Origin: Chloroflexota bacterium
GTDB taxonomy: Bacteria; Chloroflexota; Anaerolineae; Anaerolineales; Anaerolineaceae
DNA length: 64,000 nt
Direction: 5' to 3'
Assembly (NCBI GenBank): GCA_029561345.1
Contig: JAKQJC010000034.1
Coordinates: 1 to 64,000, forward strand
A program made the position numbers and the translations under genes. How positions within the stretch are numbered: position 1 is the first letter of the stretch; every line of letters starts with the position of its first letter. The notes under the pieces were generated by a model that saw nothing but the letters and a program-made list of their open reading frames with translations, had not been told where the DNA came from and did no database searches. This document shows, in pieces, positions 23,396 to 32,426 of the stretch.

Positions 23396-24625
23396 ATGAG
23401 TGGATTAAAACGCGCCCTGTTATTATTACGTCATACCGCGAGAAGCAAACCAGAGGTTTCGCGGCCTTCAGACACGCCCATGCCCATGGTGGAGAGGGCC
23501 TTGCTTGAAGAGAGCCAGCTTTACCTTTCGGAATACCGGGCCCGCCTTGAGGAGCGGGAGGCGGCCTTTCAGGAGACCCTGGCGACTGTGCTGCCAGAAG
23601 CAGCGCAGGAAAGCCCCTTGCTGCGGGAGAACCTGGACGACCTGGCCAGGCAGTTGGAGGAAGAACGCAGCCGTACCGCGAACCTGCAGGCCCAGGTGGA
23701 AAGCCTGACGGCAAGCCAGAGAGAAAACCGGGATGCCCTCAATCAGTGGCTGGAGGCGGCAAAACCGACCGCTGAGCTGATTGCCACCTTTTACGAGCAT
23801 GATTTTTTTGCTCCGGGTGAACTGGCCAGGACAGAGCAGATGCTGGAGATGGCCTATGACAACGCCAGGCAGGGCGCCGAACAGGCCGGCCTGTATTGGG
23901 CCCAGCAGGCCTGTCTGAGCATGAATGACCTGCGCCTGAAACTCGAGCAGCGGCAGGCGGAATGGGCGCACTGGTATCAAACGGCTCACCAGGCGGTGGA
24001 ACGGCTGCTGGTGCGGATTGAGGCTTTCCGCGAAGTGCCTGCGCTGGATCTTTCTGGAAACGCGCTGGACCTCAGACTGGATGTGGACGCCTGGACCAAT
24101 GGGCGGTTGAGCGCCTTGAAACGGGCGGTGGAATCGTTGAATGGGAATATGAGCCAGACCGGCACGGAAGAGTTGAAGCGCATGGCGCAGAACCGCCTGC
24201 CTGAACTGGAAAACCGCCTGAACCGCCTGGTGGCGGAGGCGCGCGAGAGTGTGCTGGGTTCGCAGTTGAGAGTCAATATCACTGATATAGTGATCACAGC
24301 GCTGCGCGGCCAGGGCTATGAACTGGAGGATGCCGGTTACAAAACCGGTGATATGCGCGGAGAATACCAGGCCAGCCTGAAAAGCCTGGATGGCTGCGAG
24401 GTGATGGTGCATGTGGCGCCTACCGGGCGCGGCCTGACCGGGCAGGAATTGACCTTGCAGTCGCTAAACATGCCGGCTTACTCTGAACATGAACTGCGCC
24501 AGCGGGCACGGGAAGTGACCCGGGCGCTTAACCAGCACGGCATTGACGGGCGTCTTGAAGAAGTGCCGGGTTATGAAGAAATGATGGAGCCACGGCCTGC
24601 GCGGCAGGCGCAGCGCCTGCATTAG
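23396..24625 (+). CDS. Coiled-coil protein of unknown function, partner of AAA+ gene
   Basis: A 409-residue, highly charged, mostly helical protein. Long heptad stretches run at about residues 35-120 (ESQLYLSEYRARLEEREAAF) and 170-300. The last 110 residues look globular (LRVNITDIVITALRGQGYEL to VMVHVAPTGRGLTGQEL). No signal peptide or membrane segment is evident. It ends nine bases before the tandem AAA+ gene and is almost certainly co-transcribed, so it may be an adaptor or substrate of that ATPase. I do not recognise a named family. Confidence 0.7.
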   Translation: MSGLKRALLLLRHTARSKPEVSRPSDTPMPMVERALLEESQLYLSEYRARLEEREAAFQETLATVLPEAAQESPLLRENLDDLARQLEEERSRTANLQAQVESLTASQRENRDALNQWLEAAKPTAELIATFYEHDFFAPGELARTEQMLEMAYDNARQGAEQAGLYWAQQACLSMNDLRLKLEQRQAEWAHWYQTAHQAVERLLVRIEAFREVPALDLSGNALDLRLDVDAWTNGRLSALKRAVESLNGNMSQTGTEELKRMAQNRLPELENRLNRLVAEARESVLGSQLRVNITDIVITALRGQGYELEDAGYKTGDMRGEYQASLKSLDGCEVMVHVAPTGRGLTGQELTLQSLNMPAYSEHELRQRAREVTRALNQHGIDGRLEEVPGYEEMMEPRPARQAQRLH

Positions 24626-24633
24626 GGGTAAAG

Positions 24634-27129
24634 ATGGGGATTGCGCGGCTGGACAGATTGCTGGGCGCAGCAGAGGGGCACTCTGTTGTGATCCTCTATG
24701 GTCCGGGGGTGAGAGATGTGTTCATCGATCCCGCTGGATCAGCCCTGCTTTTTGAGCAGGCTTTTACAGATTGGCTGCAAACCAGCGGCTGGCCCAGGGT
24801 GTATATCCATGCTCCTCACCGCCGCCTGACCTGTAAAGATGGTGGAAGAATTCATATTGATTCGGAACCAGAGGCGGTTTCAGAACAGATGCGGTTTCTT
24901 ACCGGCGGTCCGCTGGGAAGGCGCATGCTGCTGGAAAAGAACAGCGCCAGCTGGGCTGCTCCACTGATGGGTGACGCCCACACGCTGCGCCTGATGGATA
25001 CCCTGCTGGCACAGACCAGTTCCGGCACAGCACTGGTGATGCTTCAGGCTGAAACCACCCTGCGCTTTTTCGAGTCGCCGCGCCTGCTGGCCGGGGTGCT
25101 GGCCGATTGGAACCAGCTGCCTGTGGACAACCATAACCGCTGCTGGATGATTTTTTCCGCTAGTGATGAAGATGAATTGCTGGACCAGGCCCGGCGCCTG
25201 GCTGCGCCGGAAATCCGCACGGCCATTCTTTCGGGCAGCGGGCTGGCCTGCCTGGGGGGACCGGAGGAAGATGAGCTGCAGGCTCTGTGCGCAGCCGAAG
25301 CAGCGCGAAAAGGGCAAACCCTGCCCGCTGAGGAGGCGGCCCGGATGGCAGCCTGGATGAGCGCCGAGAACAGATCAATGCGTTATTGGCAGGCGAAGCT
25401 GCCGGCATTGCCCGGCGTGGATGCGCCGTCACTTAAGGCGGCCGGGTGGCTTTCGGCAGGGGTGGATTTGCGCCCGCCTCTGGTCAGGCTGAACGACTGG
25501 GTGGGGATGGCGGATTTTCGCCAGCGCATGCTGGAGCTGGCTGATTGGGCGGCTCTGCCGCAGGCGGTTCAGGCTCGCCCGCTTCTGCATATGATCTTTT
25601 CAGGCAACCCCGGCACCGGTAAAACCAGCGCGGCGCGCCTGACGGGTGAGCTGCTGCACGACCTGGGCTGGCTGCGGCGCGGTCACCTGGTGGAAGTGCG
25701 GGCAGCCGAACTGGTGGCAGACCATGTGGGAGGGACAGCCCTGAAAACCCGGGCAGCCGTGGAGCGGGCGCGGGGCGGTGTGCTGTTCATTGACGAGGCC
25801 TATTCCCTGACCCAGGCTGACCGCGGCGGTTTTGGCGCAGAGGCGCTGGAGACCCTGCTCCCATATTTGGAAGACTCCGGCACAGACCTGGTGGTGATTG
25901 CTGCGGGGTATCCCAGGGAAATGGAGGATTTTTTGCGCGTCAATCCGGGCCTGGCGCGGCGTTTTCCGGTTGAGAACCGCTTGTTTTTTCCCAATTTCAG
26001 CGCAGCTGAACTGTTGGAAATTTTTAACCGCATGGCGTCCAGGCAGGGCCTGAGCTGTTCGGATGACCTGGCGGCGATGCTGGGGCAACTGTTTGAGCGG
26101 CTTGTCAGCGACCCCGCGCCCGATTTTGGCAATGCCGGTGAGGTGCGCAATCTGCTGGAGGCGGCGCTGAGACGGCGGGCCGTGCGCATCCGCCGTGGAG
26201 AAATGGACTCACAGGCGCCTTTGGTCTGTGAAGATTTACCGCCTGGTGCAGCGGCAGCGATTGAAATGGGAAATCCGGAGGAGACGGAGGCAGCGCTGAG
26301 GGCCATTGACGGGCTGGTGGGGTTGTCAGAGGTCAAAGCTGCTCTTCACGGCCAGGTGAAACTGGCGCGCTTTGAGCACCTGCGCGGGCAGCCGCTCAAA
26401 CGCCAGGAAAGCCGCCATTTGCTGCTGGTTGGGCCGCCCGGCACTGGTAAAACCACCGTGGCAAGGCTGATTGGCCGCCTGTACCACGGGCTTGGATGGC
26501 TGCGCCGTGGGCACTGCGTGGAGGTGAGCCGGGGTGACCTGGTGGCCCCGTATGTGGGGCAGACCGCGCAGCGGGTGGCGCGAACCGTGGAACGCGCGCT
26601 GGATGGGGTGCTGTTCATTGATGAAGCTTATGCCTTAAGCCGCGGCGGCAGCGGTGATTTTGGCGTGGAAGCCCTGGATGAACTGGTTAAGGCCATGGAA
26701 GATCACCGGGGGCGATTGGTGGTGATCGCTGCCGGGTATGAAGCGGAGATGGCCGCCTTCTTGCGCGCCAATTCCGGTTTGGAATCGCGCTTTGCAGCCA
26801 CATTGCATTTTGACGATTTGACAGGGGATGAAATGGCTGATTTATTGGCAGGCATGGCCCGGCAGGAGGGCTTTGAGCTGGGGAGCGGTGTATCTGAGGC
26901 TGCGGTTGCGGCCCTGCTGGCCGAGAAAATGCACTGCTCAAGCCGCTTTGGCAACGGCCGGGCTGTGCGGAGGCTGTTTGCTGATATGAAGCAGTCGCTG
27001 GCCAGCCGGGTTTTGGCCGGAAACGGCGGGCTGACCGTGCGCATTGAGGTTGAAGATGTGATGCCGCGGCCAGGACCTGGCTGCAAAACCGGCATGAACC
27101 ATCTGGACGAATGGGTAAGGGTGTTATAA
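24634..27129 (+). CDS. Tandem AAA+ ATPase (CbbX/SpoVK/EccA-like)
   Basis: The protein has 831 residues. An N-terminal domain of about 290 residues without a recognised fold is followed by two CbbX-type AAA+ modules. The first has GNPGTGKT (about 324), VLFIDEAYSL and a sensor region. The second has GPPGTGKT (about 600), VLFIDEAYALSRGG and GLESRF as arginine-finger area. Both Walker motifs look intact, so both modules may hydrolyse ATP. Such proteins remodel partners such as Rubisco (CbbX) or ESX secretion components (EccA). No Rubisco or type VII genes lie here, so the upstream coiled-coil protein is the best partner candidate. Confidence 0.88.
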   Translation: MGIARLDRLLGAAEGHSVVILYGPGVRDVFIDPAGSALLFEQAFTDWLQTSGWPRVYIHAPHRRLTCKDGGRIHIDSEPEAVSEQMRFLTGGPLGRRMLLEKNSASWAAPLMGDAHTLRLMDTLLAQTSSGTALVMLQAETTLRFFESPRLLAGVLADWNQLPVDNHNRCWMIFSASDEDELLDQARRLAAPEIRTAILSGSGLACLGGPEEDELQALCAAEAARKGQTLPAEEAARMAAWMSAENRSMRYWQAKLPALPGVDAPSLKAAGWLSAGVDLRPPLVRLNDWVGMADFRQRMLELADWAALPQAVQARPLLHMIFSGNPGTGKTSAARLTGELLHDLGWLRRGHLVEVRAAELVADHVGGTALKTRAAVERARGGVLFIDEAYSLTQADRGGFGAEALETLLPYLEDSGTDLVVIAAGYPREMEDFLRVNPGLARRFPVENRLFFPNFSAAELLEIFNRMASRQGLSCSDDLAAMLGQLFERLVSDPAPDFGNAGEVRNLLEAALRRRAVRIRRGEMDSQAPLVCEDLPPGAAAAIEMGNPEETEAALRAIDGLVGLSEVKAALHGQVKLARFEHLRGQPLKRQESRHLLLVGPPGTGKTTVARLIGRLYHGLGWLRRGHCVEVSRGDLVAPYVGQTAQRVARTVERALDGVLFIDEAYALSRGGSGDFGVEALDELVKAMEDHRGRLVVIAAGYEAEMAAFLRANSGLESRFAATLHFDDLTGDEMADLLAGMARQEGFELGSGVSEAAVAALLAEKMHCSSRFGNGRAVRRLFADMKQSLASRVLAGNGGLTVRIEVEDVMPRPGPGCKTGMNHLDEWVRVL

Positions 27130-27264
27130 TTGCGTCATCATCAATTTCAGCAAGAGCATCTCTGATATGAAAGTTTGCCCCCCTGGCTCAGTCAACCTGG
27201 CCTGATGGATGGATTTGGAGCATTGAATAACGCCAGACCAGGCGGGACGAGAAAGGAAATGATT

Positions 27265-28476
27265 ATGATGAAGCGATTATTGATTGTCGTTATCGTGCTG
27301 AGCCTTGCAGGGAGTGTTTTGTCAGCCTGCGCCAGCCCAACGCCGGCGGTTTCACAGGGAGCTGTTTCCACGCCAGGGGCATCTCCATCCACTCTTCAGT
27401 CACAGGTCTGGAATTACCCGGCGGATCCGGTGGTTTCATTTAATAGCATTACTGCCTCAGATGCAAAAGCTCAATTTGCCGGGCAGGCAGAACTGGCTGA
27501 AACGGTGCTGACAGCCCAGGGATTCACGATTGACCGGTGGCTGACCGGCAGTGGACAGCTTGCGCTGGTGATCAGCAAGCCGATGGGCGGAAAAATTTTC
27601 CGCTTCACAGGCGCTTTTACGGTGACCCAGGCAGGTGACGCGGCCGCATTTTTTGAGGAAATTCCACAGGCTCTGTTTGAAAGAGAATATTTGCAGCGGC
27701 CGGCCAGCCCGCAGCAGCGCGGCCTGGTTTACCGCTTTGGCGATACGGAAGCCTTCAGGCAGCTGCTTTTGCGCCTCAAGGCTTTACAAAAGGGCAGCGA
27801 AGAGGGCAAAATGTTCAAATCGCCTGATGAGTTGAACCTTTATATCACTGCCGAGGCCAACCAGCTTGACGGCCCGATGGTGTTCACCGCTTTCAAATTA
27901 ACTTCGCCATTTTCTGCAGATATGGGCCTGACCGAATATCCCTCAGGCCGCTGGATGGTTGCGGCAGGCAAAGTCCAGGCAGGAGGCAAGGATGTGCGCT
28001 TTGCATCGATCACCTTTCAAGAGAATATGGATGATTTCAACCGCCTGCTGTATCTGCGCGGCAGCTTTGGGAAAAAGTTGATCTCTGAAGCGCCGGCCGA
28101 CAGTGTGATCCATGACCCGGTGATGTTTTTTGACCAATTTGCCAAGAGCGTGTATGGAAACGAGTTTTACCGTATGGTTATACCGGGCTGGATGCTGGCC
28201 CAGACCAGCATAGATAGAACCACCATCCCTGATGCTGCCACGGTTCTTCTTGACCAGCCCCCATTGGAAAATCCCTGGCTGTCCGTTTACGTGGCTGCAA
28301 GCGGCTTTCCGGCCAACACGGATGCCTATAAGAATTTGAATCATAAGTGGATCAACGATTATTTTGCCGGATCAGCCCAATTTAATGAATCGTATTTTAT
28401 TGATTTGAAAAAGGCTCACCAGGCCTACCTGGCCGGCAATTACATTCAGATGACGATTATCGAATGGGTGGAATAG
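27265..28476 (+). CDS. Lipoprotein of unknown function
   Basis: The protein has 403 residues. The signal ends in the lipobox LSAC (Cys about residue 17), then a Pro/Thr/Ser-rich linker to about 45. The mature part has no recognised domain. ATG 27265 is eight bases after GAAAGGA. ATG 27259 and 27268 are in-frame alternatives, and a further extension to 27175 would hide the signal. It lies 135 bases after the AAA+ gene and ends at a strong terminator. It may be part of the same region but need not be related. Confidence 0.72.
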   Translation: MMKRLLIVVIVLSLAGSVLSACASPTPAVSQGAVSTPGASPSTLQSQVWNYPADPVVSFNSITASDAKAQFAGQAELAETVLTAQGFTIDRWLTGSGQLALVISKPMGGKIFRFTGAFTVTQAGDAAAFFEEIPQALFEREYLQRPASPQQRGLVYRFGDTEAFRQLLLRLKALQKGSEEGKMFKSPDELNLYITAEANQLDGPMVFTAFKLTSPFSADMGLTEYPSGRWMVAAGKVQAGGKDVRFASITFQENMDDFNRLLYLRGSFGKKLISEAPADSVIHDPVMFFDQFAKSVYGNEFYRMVIPGWMLAQTSIDRTTIPDAATVLLDQPPLENPWLSVYVAASGFPANTDAYKNLNHKWINDYFAGSAQFNESYFIDLKKAHQAYLAGNYIQMTIIEWVE

Positions 28477-28490
28477 GGCCGCCTTGAAAT

Positions 28491-28535
28491 AAAAACATCT
28501 GGATCTCCATGAAAAAGGGGCTCCAGATGTTTTTT
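28491..28535. terminator. Bidirectional terminator
   Basis: AAAAACATCTGGA (28491-28503) pairs with TCCAGATGTTTTTT (28522-28535). It serves the lipoprotein and the convergent EAL-HDOD gene. Confidence 0.88.
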
Positions 28536-28552
28536 ATGGGTGCAGGCAGTGG

Positions 28553-29764
28553 TCAGGGCAGGAGCACTTTTTTGACTTCATCTGTCCAGTGGATGGTTTC
28601 CAGGTAAATTTTCTGAAGGATTTCCGGTGGAAGGTCAGCCTGTTCAACCAGGTTCCAATCACCCCGCTCATAAGCCAGGGTTAATTTCAATACTTCGCCG
28701 ATGGGACCTTCGTGATTGAGCAGCGCCGCCACCAGTTCATCAGCCAGGTGAATGCCGCTGACCACCTGGTCGAGGGTGGTATCGAGAAGCGCATCGAGGA
28801 TGCTGAACAAGCCAGCCAGGCGGTAAGAATCAGGCCGGGTGATGCCTTTTTTCAATGCGATTTGCTCGCACATTCTGGCGCGCATCATGCCGATCACCGC
28901 CAGCTCATCGGGCTTATCAGGAACACCGGTGAGCAGCATCAGAGTCAGCCATTCGCGCAGTTGGCGCAGCCCGATGAGGGTGAGGGCCTGGCGAATGGAC
29001 TCGATTTTTGTGGGAACGGAATAAAAAACGGAGTTGATCAGGCGCAGCAGTTTATAACCCAGCATGGGGTCGCAAACCACAATTTCTTCGAGGGCTCCAA
29101 AGGTGATATTGGGATCCTGAAGGCGGCTGAGCATATTCAGGACGACCATTTTTTCGGGAGCCATTTGCCGGCCTTCAATAATGTTGGGGCGGCAAAGGAA
29201 GAAACCCTGGTAATAATGAAATCCGAGCTGTTTGCAGTAAGCCAGATCTTCCTGGGTTTCCACTTTTTCCGCCAGCAGCCGGGCGTTTTGATGCTGTTTT
29301 AGAAAGGTACGCACCTGATCGTCGCGGGAGCGGTCAAAGCGCGGCAGGTCCACCTTGATAATATGGCAGGCATCCACCAGGCGTGGATCGAGTTTTTCAA
29401 GGTCTGTGATGTCATCGAGGGCAATCTGATACCCCTGAGCAGAAAGGCTGCGCAGCCCCACGATTAATTCATTATCCACAACGATATTTTCAACCACCTC
29501 AAGAATGACGCGGCCAGGGGGGAGGGGAATGGGGTATTTTCCGGTGATAAAGTTGCGGGTCAAATTGATAAAAGCACGCTGTGCGCCGGTGATATTCTCA
29601 AGGCCAATTTCGACAAAGGCGTTGAACATCACATTGGAGGTGGCCACATCGCCATCTCCAACCGGGGCGCTGGTGGAGCGCATGGAACGATACAGCAGTT
29701 CATAACCGATCACATTCAGCTGCTGGTTAAAAATGGGCTGGCGGCCCACAAAAATATCGGTCAT
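28553..29764 (-). CDS. EAL-HDOD signalling protein (YuxH/CdgJ-like)
   Basis: The protein has 403 residues. The N-terminus MTDIFVGRQPIFNQQLNVIGYELLYR is the start typical of this family. The EAL-like domain (about 1-200) keeps FINLTRN, ALDDITD, KVDLPR and LAEKVET, although the signature is ELL rather than EAL. The HDOD domain (about 205-395) follows. Family members link cyclic-di-GMP or phospho-signalling to motility and other behaviours, and many are enzymatically inactive. The start ATG is at 29764. The gene is divergent from the YigZ-like gene. Confidence 0.9.
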   Translation of the reverse strand: MTDIFVGRQPIFNQQLNVIGYELLYRSMRSTSAPVGDGDVATSNVMFNAFVEIGLENITGAQRAFINLTRNFITGKYPIPLPPGRVILEVVENIVVDNELIVGLRSLSAQGYQIALDDITDLEKLDPRLVDACHIIKVDLPRFDRSRDDQVRTFLKQHQNARLLAEKVETQEDLAYCKQLGFHYYQGFFLCRPNIIEGRQMAPEKMVVLNMLSRLQDPNITFGALEEIVVCDPMLGYKLLRLINSVFYSVPTKIESIRQALTLIGLRQLREWLTLMLLTGVPDKPDELAVIGMMRARMCEQIALKKGITRPDSYRLAGLFSILDALLDTTLDQVVSGIHLADELVAALLNHEGPIGEVLKLTLAYERGDWNLVEQADLPPEILQKIYLETIHWTDEVKKVLLP

Positions 29765-29893
29765 GAAAAACCCCTTTTCAAGTCCGTGCAGAATTGACCT
29801 GTCATCACACAGGAACTATTTCTTATTGTATAGTAAATGTTTGAAGAAGGTATAATAAAAAGGTTCACAAATTTGTTAGGAATTGCAGGAAGT

Positions 29894-30544
29894 ATGGTCA
29901 CAGCGCAGCGATATCCAGTGCCATTAAAAGAGACCCGGGTCGAGCTAATGATTGTCAATTCGCGTTTTATTGCCTCGCTGGCGCCCGTTTTTAACGTGGA
30001 GGAAGCAAGGGCATTCATTGAGCGTATTCGCAAAGAATTTGCGGACGCCACGCACAATGTGCCGCTTTACCGCGTGGGTTTTGAACCTTCGGTGATTGAG
30101 CACTGCAGCGATGCGGGTGAACCCGCTGGCACAGCCGGACGGCCGGCGCTGGCGGTGCTGCGCGGCAGCGGATTGGGCGATGTGGCGGTGGTGATCACCC
30201 GCTATTTTGGCGGGACCAAGCTGGGAACCGGCGGCCTGGTGCGGGCCTATTCAGATTCTGTCCGGGCGGTGCTGGCTGAAACCCGGCGCGCTGAACGAGT
30301 GACCTGCCATACGGTGATGACGGTTTTGCCGTACCGCCTGCTGGAACGGGTGCGCATTCTGGCAGCAGACGCGAATGGCCAGATATTGGATGAAAGTTTT
30401 GGCACCGATGTGACCATCACAGCGCGTTTTGCGGTCGAAAACTTGCCCGCATTTCAGGCTGCTTTGCGCGAATGGAGCAATGGGGAGATTCAAGCTGAGA
30501 TTATAGAAACAGCAGAAGTGTTGATGCCAGTTCAAGGACAATAA
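29894..30544 (+). CDS. YigZ/IMPACT family protein
   Basis: The protein has 216 residues. The UPF0029 N-terminal domain has the typical ITRYFGGTKLGTGGLVRAY (about residue 96-115) and SDAGEPAGTAGRPAL. The C-terminal DUF1949 domain covers about 140-210. The family is thought to regulate translation or proteolysis, but the biochemical role is unclear. ATG 29894 gives the normal family length and has AGGA just upstream. The longer frame from 29837 has no ribosome site and contains a likely -10 (TATAAT 29859). Confidence 0.9.
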   Translation: MVTAQRYPVPLKETRVELMIVNSRFIASLAPVFNVEEARAFIERIRKEFADATHNVPLYRVGFEPSVIEHCSDAGEPAGTAGRPALAVLRGSGLGDVAVVITRYFGGTKLGTGGLVRAYSDSVRAVLAETRRAERVTCHTVMTVLPYRLLERVRILAADANGQILDESFGTDVTITARFAVENLPAFQAALREWSNGEIQAEIIETAEVLMPVQGQ

Positions 30545-30574
30545 AAAAAGCCTCCGGGTCAACCCAGAGGCTTT
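30543..30574. terminator. Terminator between YigZ and SulP genes
   Basis: AAAGCCTC (30547-30554) pairs with GAGGCTTT (30567-30574), with GGGT/ACCC inside. The long A run on the left becomes a U run for the minus-strand SulP gene. On the plus strand the T run is short. Confidence 0.85.
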
Positions 30575-30584
30575 GCGTGAAATT

Positions 30585-32267
30585 TTATGGGCCAACGGCT
30601 TCGCCGTTTTCCATCTGACAGTGGATACAGGCGCGCCTTTCGGCTTCGACAATGGCCTGATCAGAGCTCCAGAAGAAATTTTCTTCGCCAATATGTTCCA
30701 CCAGCCCGGCGCGCTGCATCATGGTCATGACTTTTTCGTGCACGCCGGCGAGCATCAGGGTGCCGCCCTGTTTGTGGATTTTTTCACACAGGCGCTCGAT
30801 GGCTTCGAGGCCGGCCGTATCCACGATGGGAACACCGCGCATGGAAAGGATCATGGCATGGGTGGCGTTGATCTGGGTGAAGGCCTCATTAAAGTTACCG
30901 GTGGCCGCAAAGAAGAGCGGGCCGGTGACATAAGCGACCTGGACATGTTTGCAGTGACAGGCGGTTTCAATGCCTTTGGCGCGCAGCTTGGCCGGGTCCA
31001 CATCCTGAATTTCAATTTCAATGGAGGCAATCTGACTGAGGAAGAGGCCGGCCGCCACGGCAGAACCCACCAGGATGGCCTGGGTGAGGTCGAGGGTGAT
31101 GGTGCCGATCATGGTGATGAGGAAGGCGATGATGGCCGATTTGAAGCGCCGGCCAAAGATGAAGCGGATGCCGTCCCATTCGTTCATGCGCCAGGCGGTG
31201 ACCATCAGCACGCCTGCCAACACCGTCAGGGGAATGCGGGCCATCACGGGGGCCAGCAGGAACATGCTCAGGAGGATGCCCAGAGCATGAATGATGCTGA
31301 CCATGCGGGTCTGCCCGCCTGATTTGATGCCCACACTGGAGCGGGCGATGGCAGCTGTGGCGGGAACGCCGCCGAAGAAGGGAATGAGCATGTTGCCAAT
31401 GCCCTGCGCCACCAATTCCTGGTTGGCCTGCAAACGGATGCCGGTCATGTTGCTGGCCACGGCCCCACAGAGCAGGCTTTCAACGGCGCCCAGCGCGGTG
31501 ATGGTGAGGGCCGGGGCGATGAAATCTCCGAGGTTTTGCCAGGGAATGCTGGCAAAATTGAGCCGTTCGTCCAGGATCAGGGTCTGGGGGATGGCGCCGA
31601 TGGTGGCCACAGGCCACTGCAAGATGGCGTTGAGCAGGGTGGCCAGGATGATGCCAAGCAGGGAGGCCGGGAAGCGGGCGTTCCATTTGCGGGGCCAGAA
31701 TACCATGGTGAGGATCACCACCAGGCCCAGCACAATGGTGTGCCAGTCGGGCGTCCATCCGCCTTTGAAATATCCCACCAGCTTGAGGAAGGCTGATTCG
31801 CTGCCAGGGGTTTTTATGCCCAGGAAGGCGTCGATTTGGCCAATAAAAATAATGAGTGCAATGCCAGAAGTGAAGCCCGTGATGACGGGGGCGGGAATGA
31901 AGGCGATGAAACGGCCCAGGCGCAGCACGCCAATGACCAGCAGCATGGCGCCGGAGAGGAAGCCGGCAATCCAGATGCCTTCAAGACCATATTTTTGGGC
32001 CAGGATGATCAGCACGGCGCTCATGGCGCCGGTCGGACCGGAAATCTGGTAAGGTGCGCCTGAAAGGCCCCCAATGACAATGCCGGCGATGATTGCGGTC
32101 ACCAGACCGGCGGCGGCGGTTGCGCCTGAGGCAACCCCAAAAGCCAGAGCCAGCGGCAGGGCCACAGCGGCGACTGTCAGCCCGGCCAGTAAATCCTGGC
32201 GGAATTTTGCCAGGTTATAGCCGCTGAATTCGTCCACCAGCAGCTTTTTTAAACTTCTACGAGGCAT
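30585..32267 (-). CDS. SulP-family anion transporter with STAS domain
   Basis: A 560-residue membrane transporter for sulfate or bicarbonate-like anions. About 12 helices occupy residues 25-420, with GLVTAIIAGIVIGGLSGAPY and ISGPTGAMSAV near the start, typical of SulP. A cytoplasmic STAS domain follows (about 435-540). The C-terminus has a CxxC pair (CIHC) not usual for the family. ATG 32267 has AAGGAG upstream. The 5' leader contains a terminator-like hairpin. Substrate cannot be settled from sequence. Confidence 0.92.
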   Translation of the reverse strand: MPRRSLKKLLVDEFSGYNLAKFRQDLLAGLTVAAVALPLALAFGVASGATAAAGLVTAIIAGIVIGGLSGAPYQISGPTGAMSAVLIILAQKYGLEGIWIAGFLSGAMLLVIGVLRLGRFIAFIPAPVITGFTSGIALIIFIGQIDAFLGIKTPGSESAFLKLVGYFKGGWTPDWHTIVLGLVVILTMVFWPRKWNARFPASLLGIILATLLNAILQWPVATIGAIPQTLILDERLNFASIPWQNLGDFIAPALTITALGAVESLLCGAVASNMTGIRLQANQELVAQGIGNMLIPFFGGVPATAAIARSSVGIKSGGQTRMVSIIHALGILLSMFLLAPVMARIPLTVLAGVLMVTAWRMNEWDGIRFIFGRRFKSAIIAFLITMIGTITLDLTQAILVGSAVAAGLFLSQIASIEIEIQDVDPAKLRAKGIETACHCKHVQVAYVTGPLFFAATGNFNEAFTQINATHAMILSMRGVPIVDTAGLEAIERLCEKIHKQGGTLMLAGVHEKVMTMMQRAGLVEHIGEENFFWSSDQAIVEAERRACIHCQMENGEAVGP

Positions 32268-32307
32268 GTAACTTTTTTCTCCTTATTCCAGCTAATTCCA
32301 CAAAAAA

Positions 32308-32329
32308 TCGTGCCCATTCACGGGCACGA
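32308..32329 (-). terminator. Terminator-like hairpin in the SulP leader
   Basis: On the minus strand TCGTGCCC and GGGCACGA form an 8-bp stem with a 6-base loop, followed by six U, about 35 bases before the SulP start codon. A possible -10 (TATCAT on the minus strand) lies just upstream, so it may act as an attenuator rather than end an earlier unit. Confidence 0.6.
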
Positions 32330-32379
32330 GAGCCAATGATACACCTGTTTTGATTTATTTGGGAGAGGTGAAAATGAAA

Positions 32380-32406
32380 ACCGGCGCAGAAAAGAACTGC
32401 GCCGGT
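32380..32406 (-). terminator. Terminator of the exporter operon
   Basis: ACCGGCGCAG pairs with CTGCGCCGGT, followed on the minus strand by TTTTCATTTTC. It lies just after the membrane fusion protein gene. Confidence 0.85.
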
Positions 32407-32426
32407 CAGGCCAGGTTTGAACTGGA

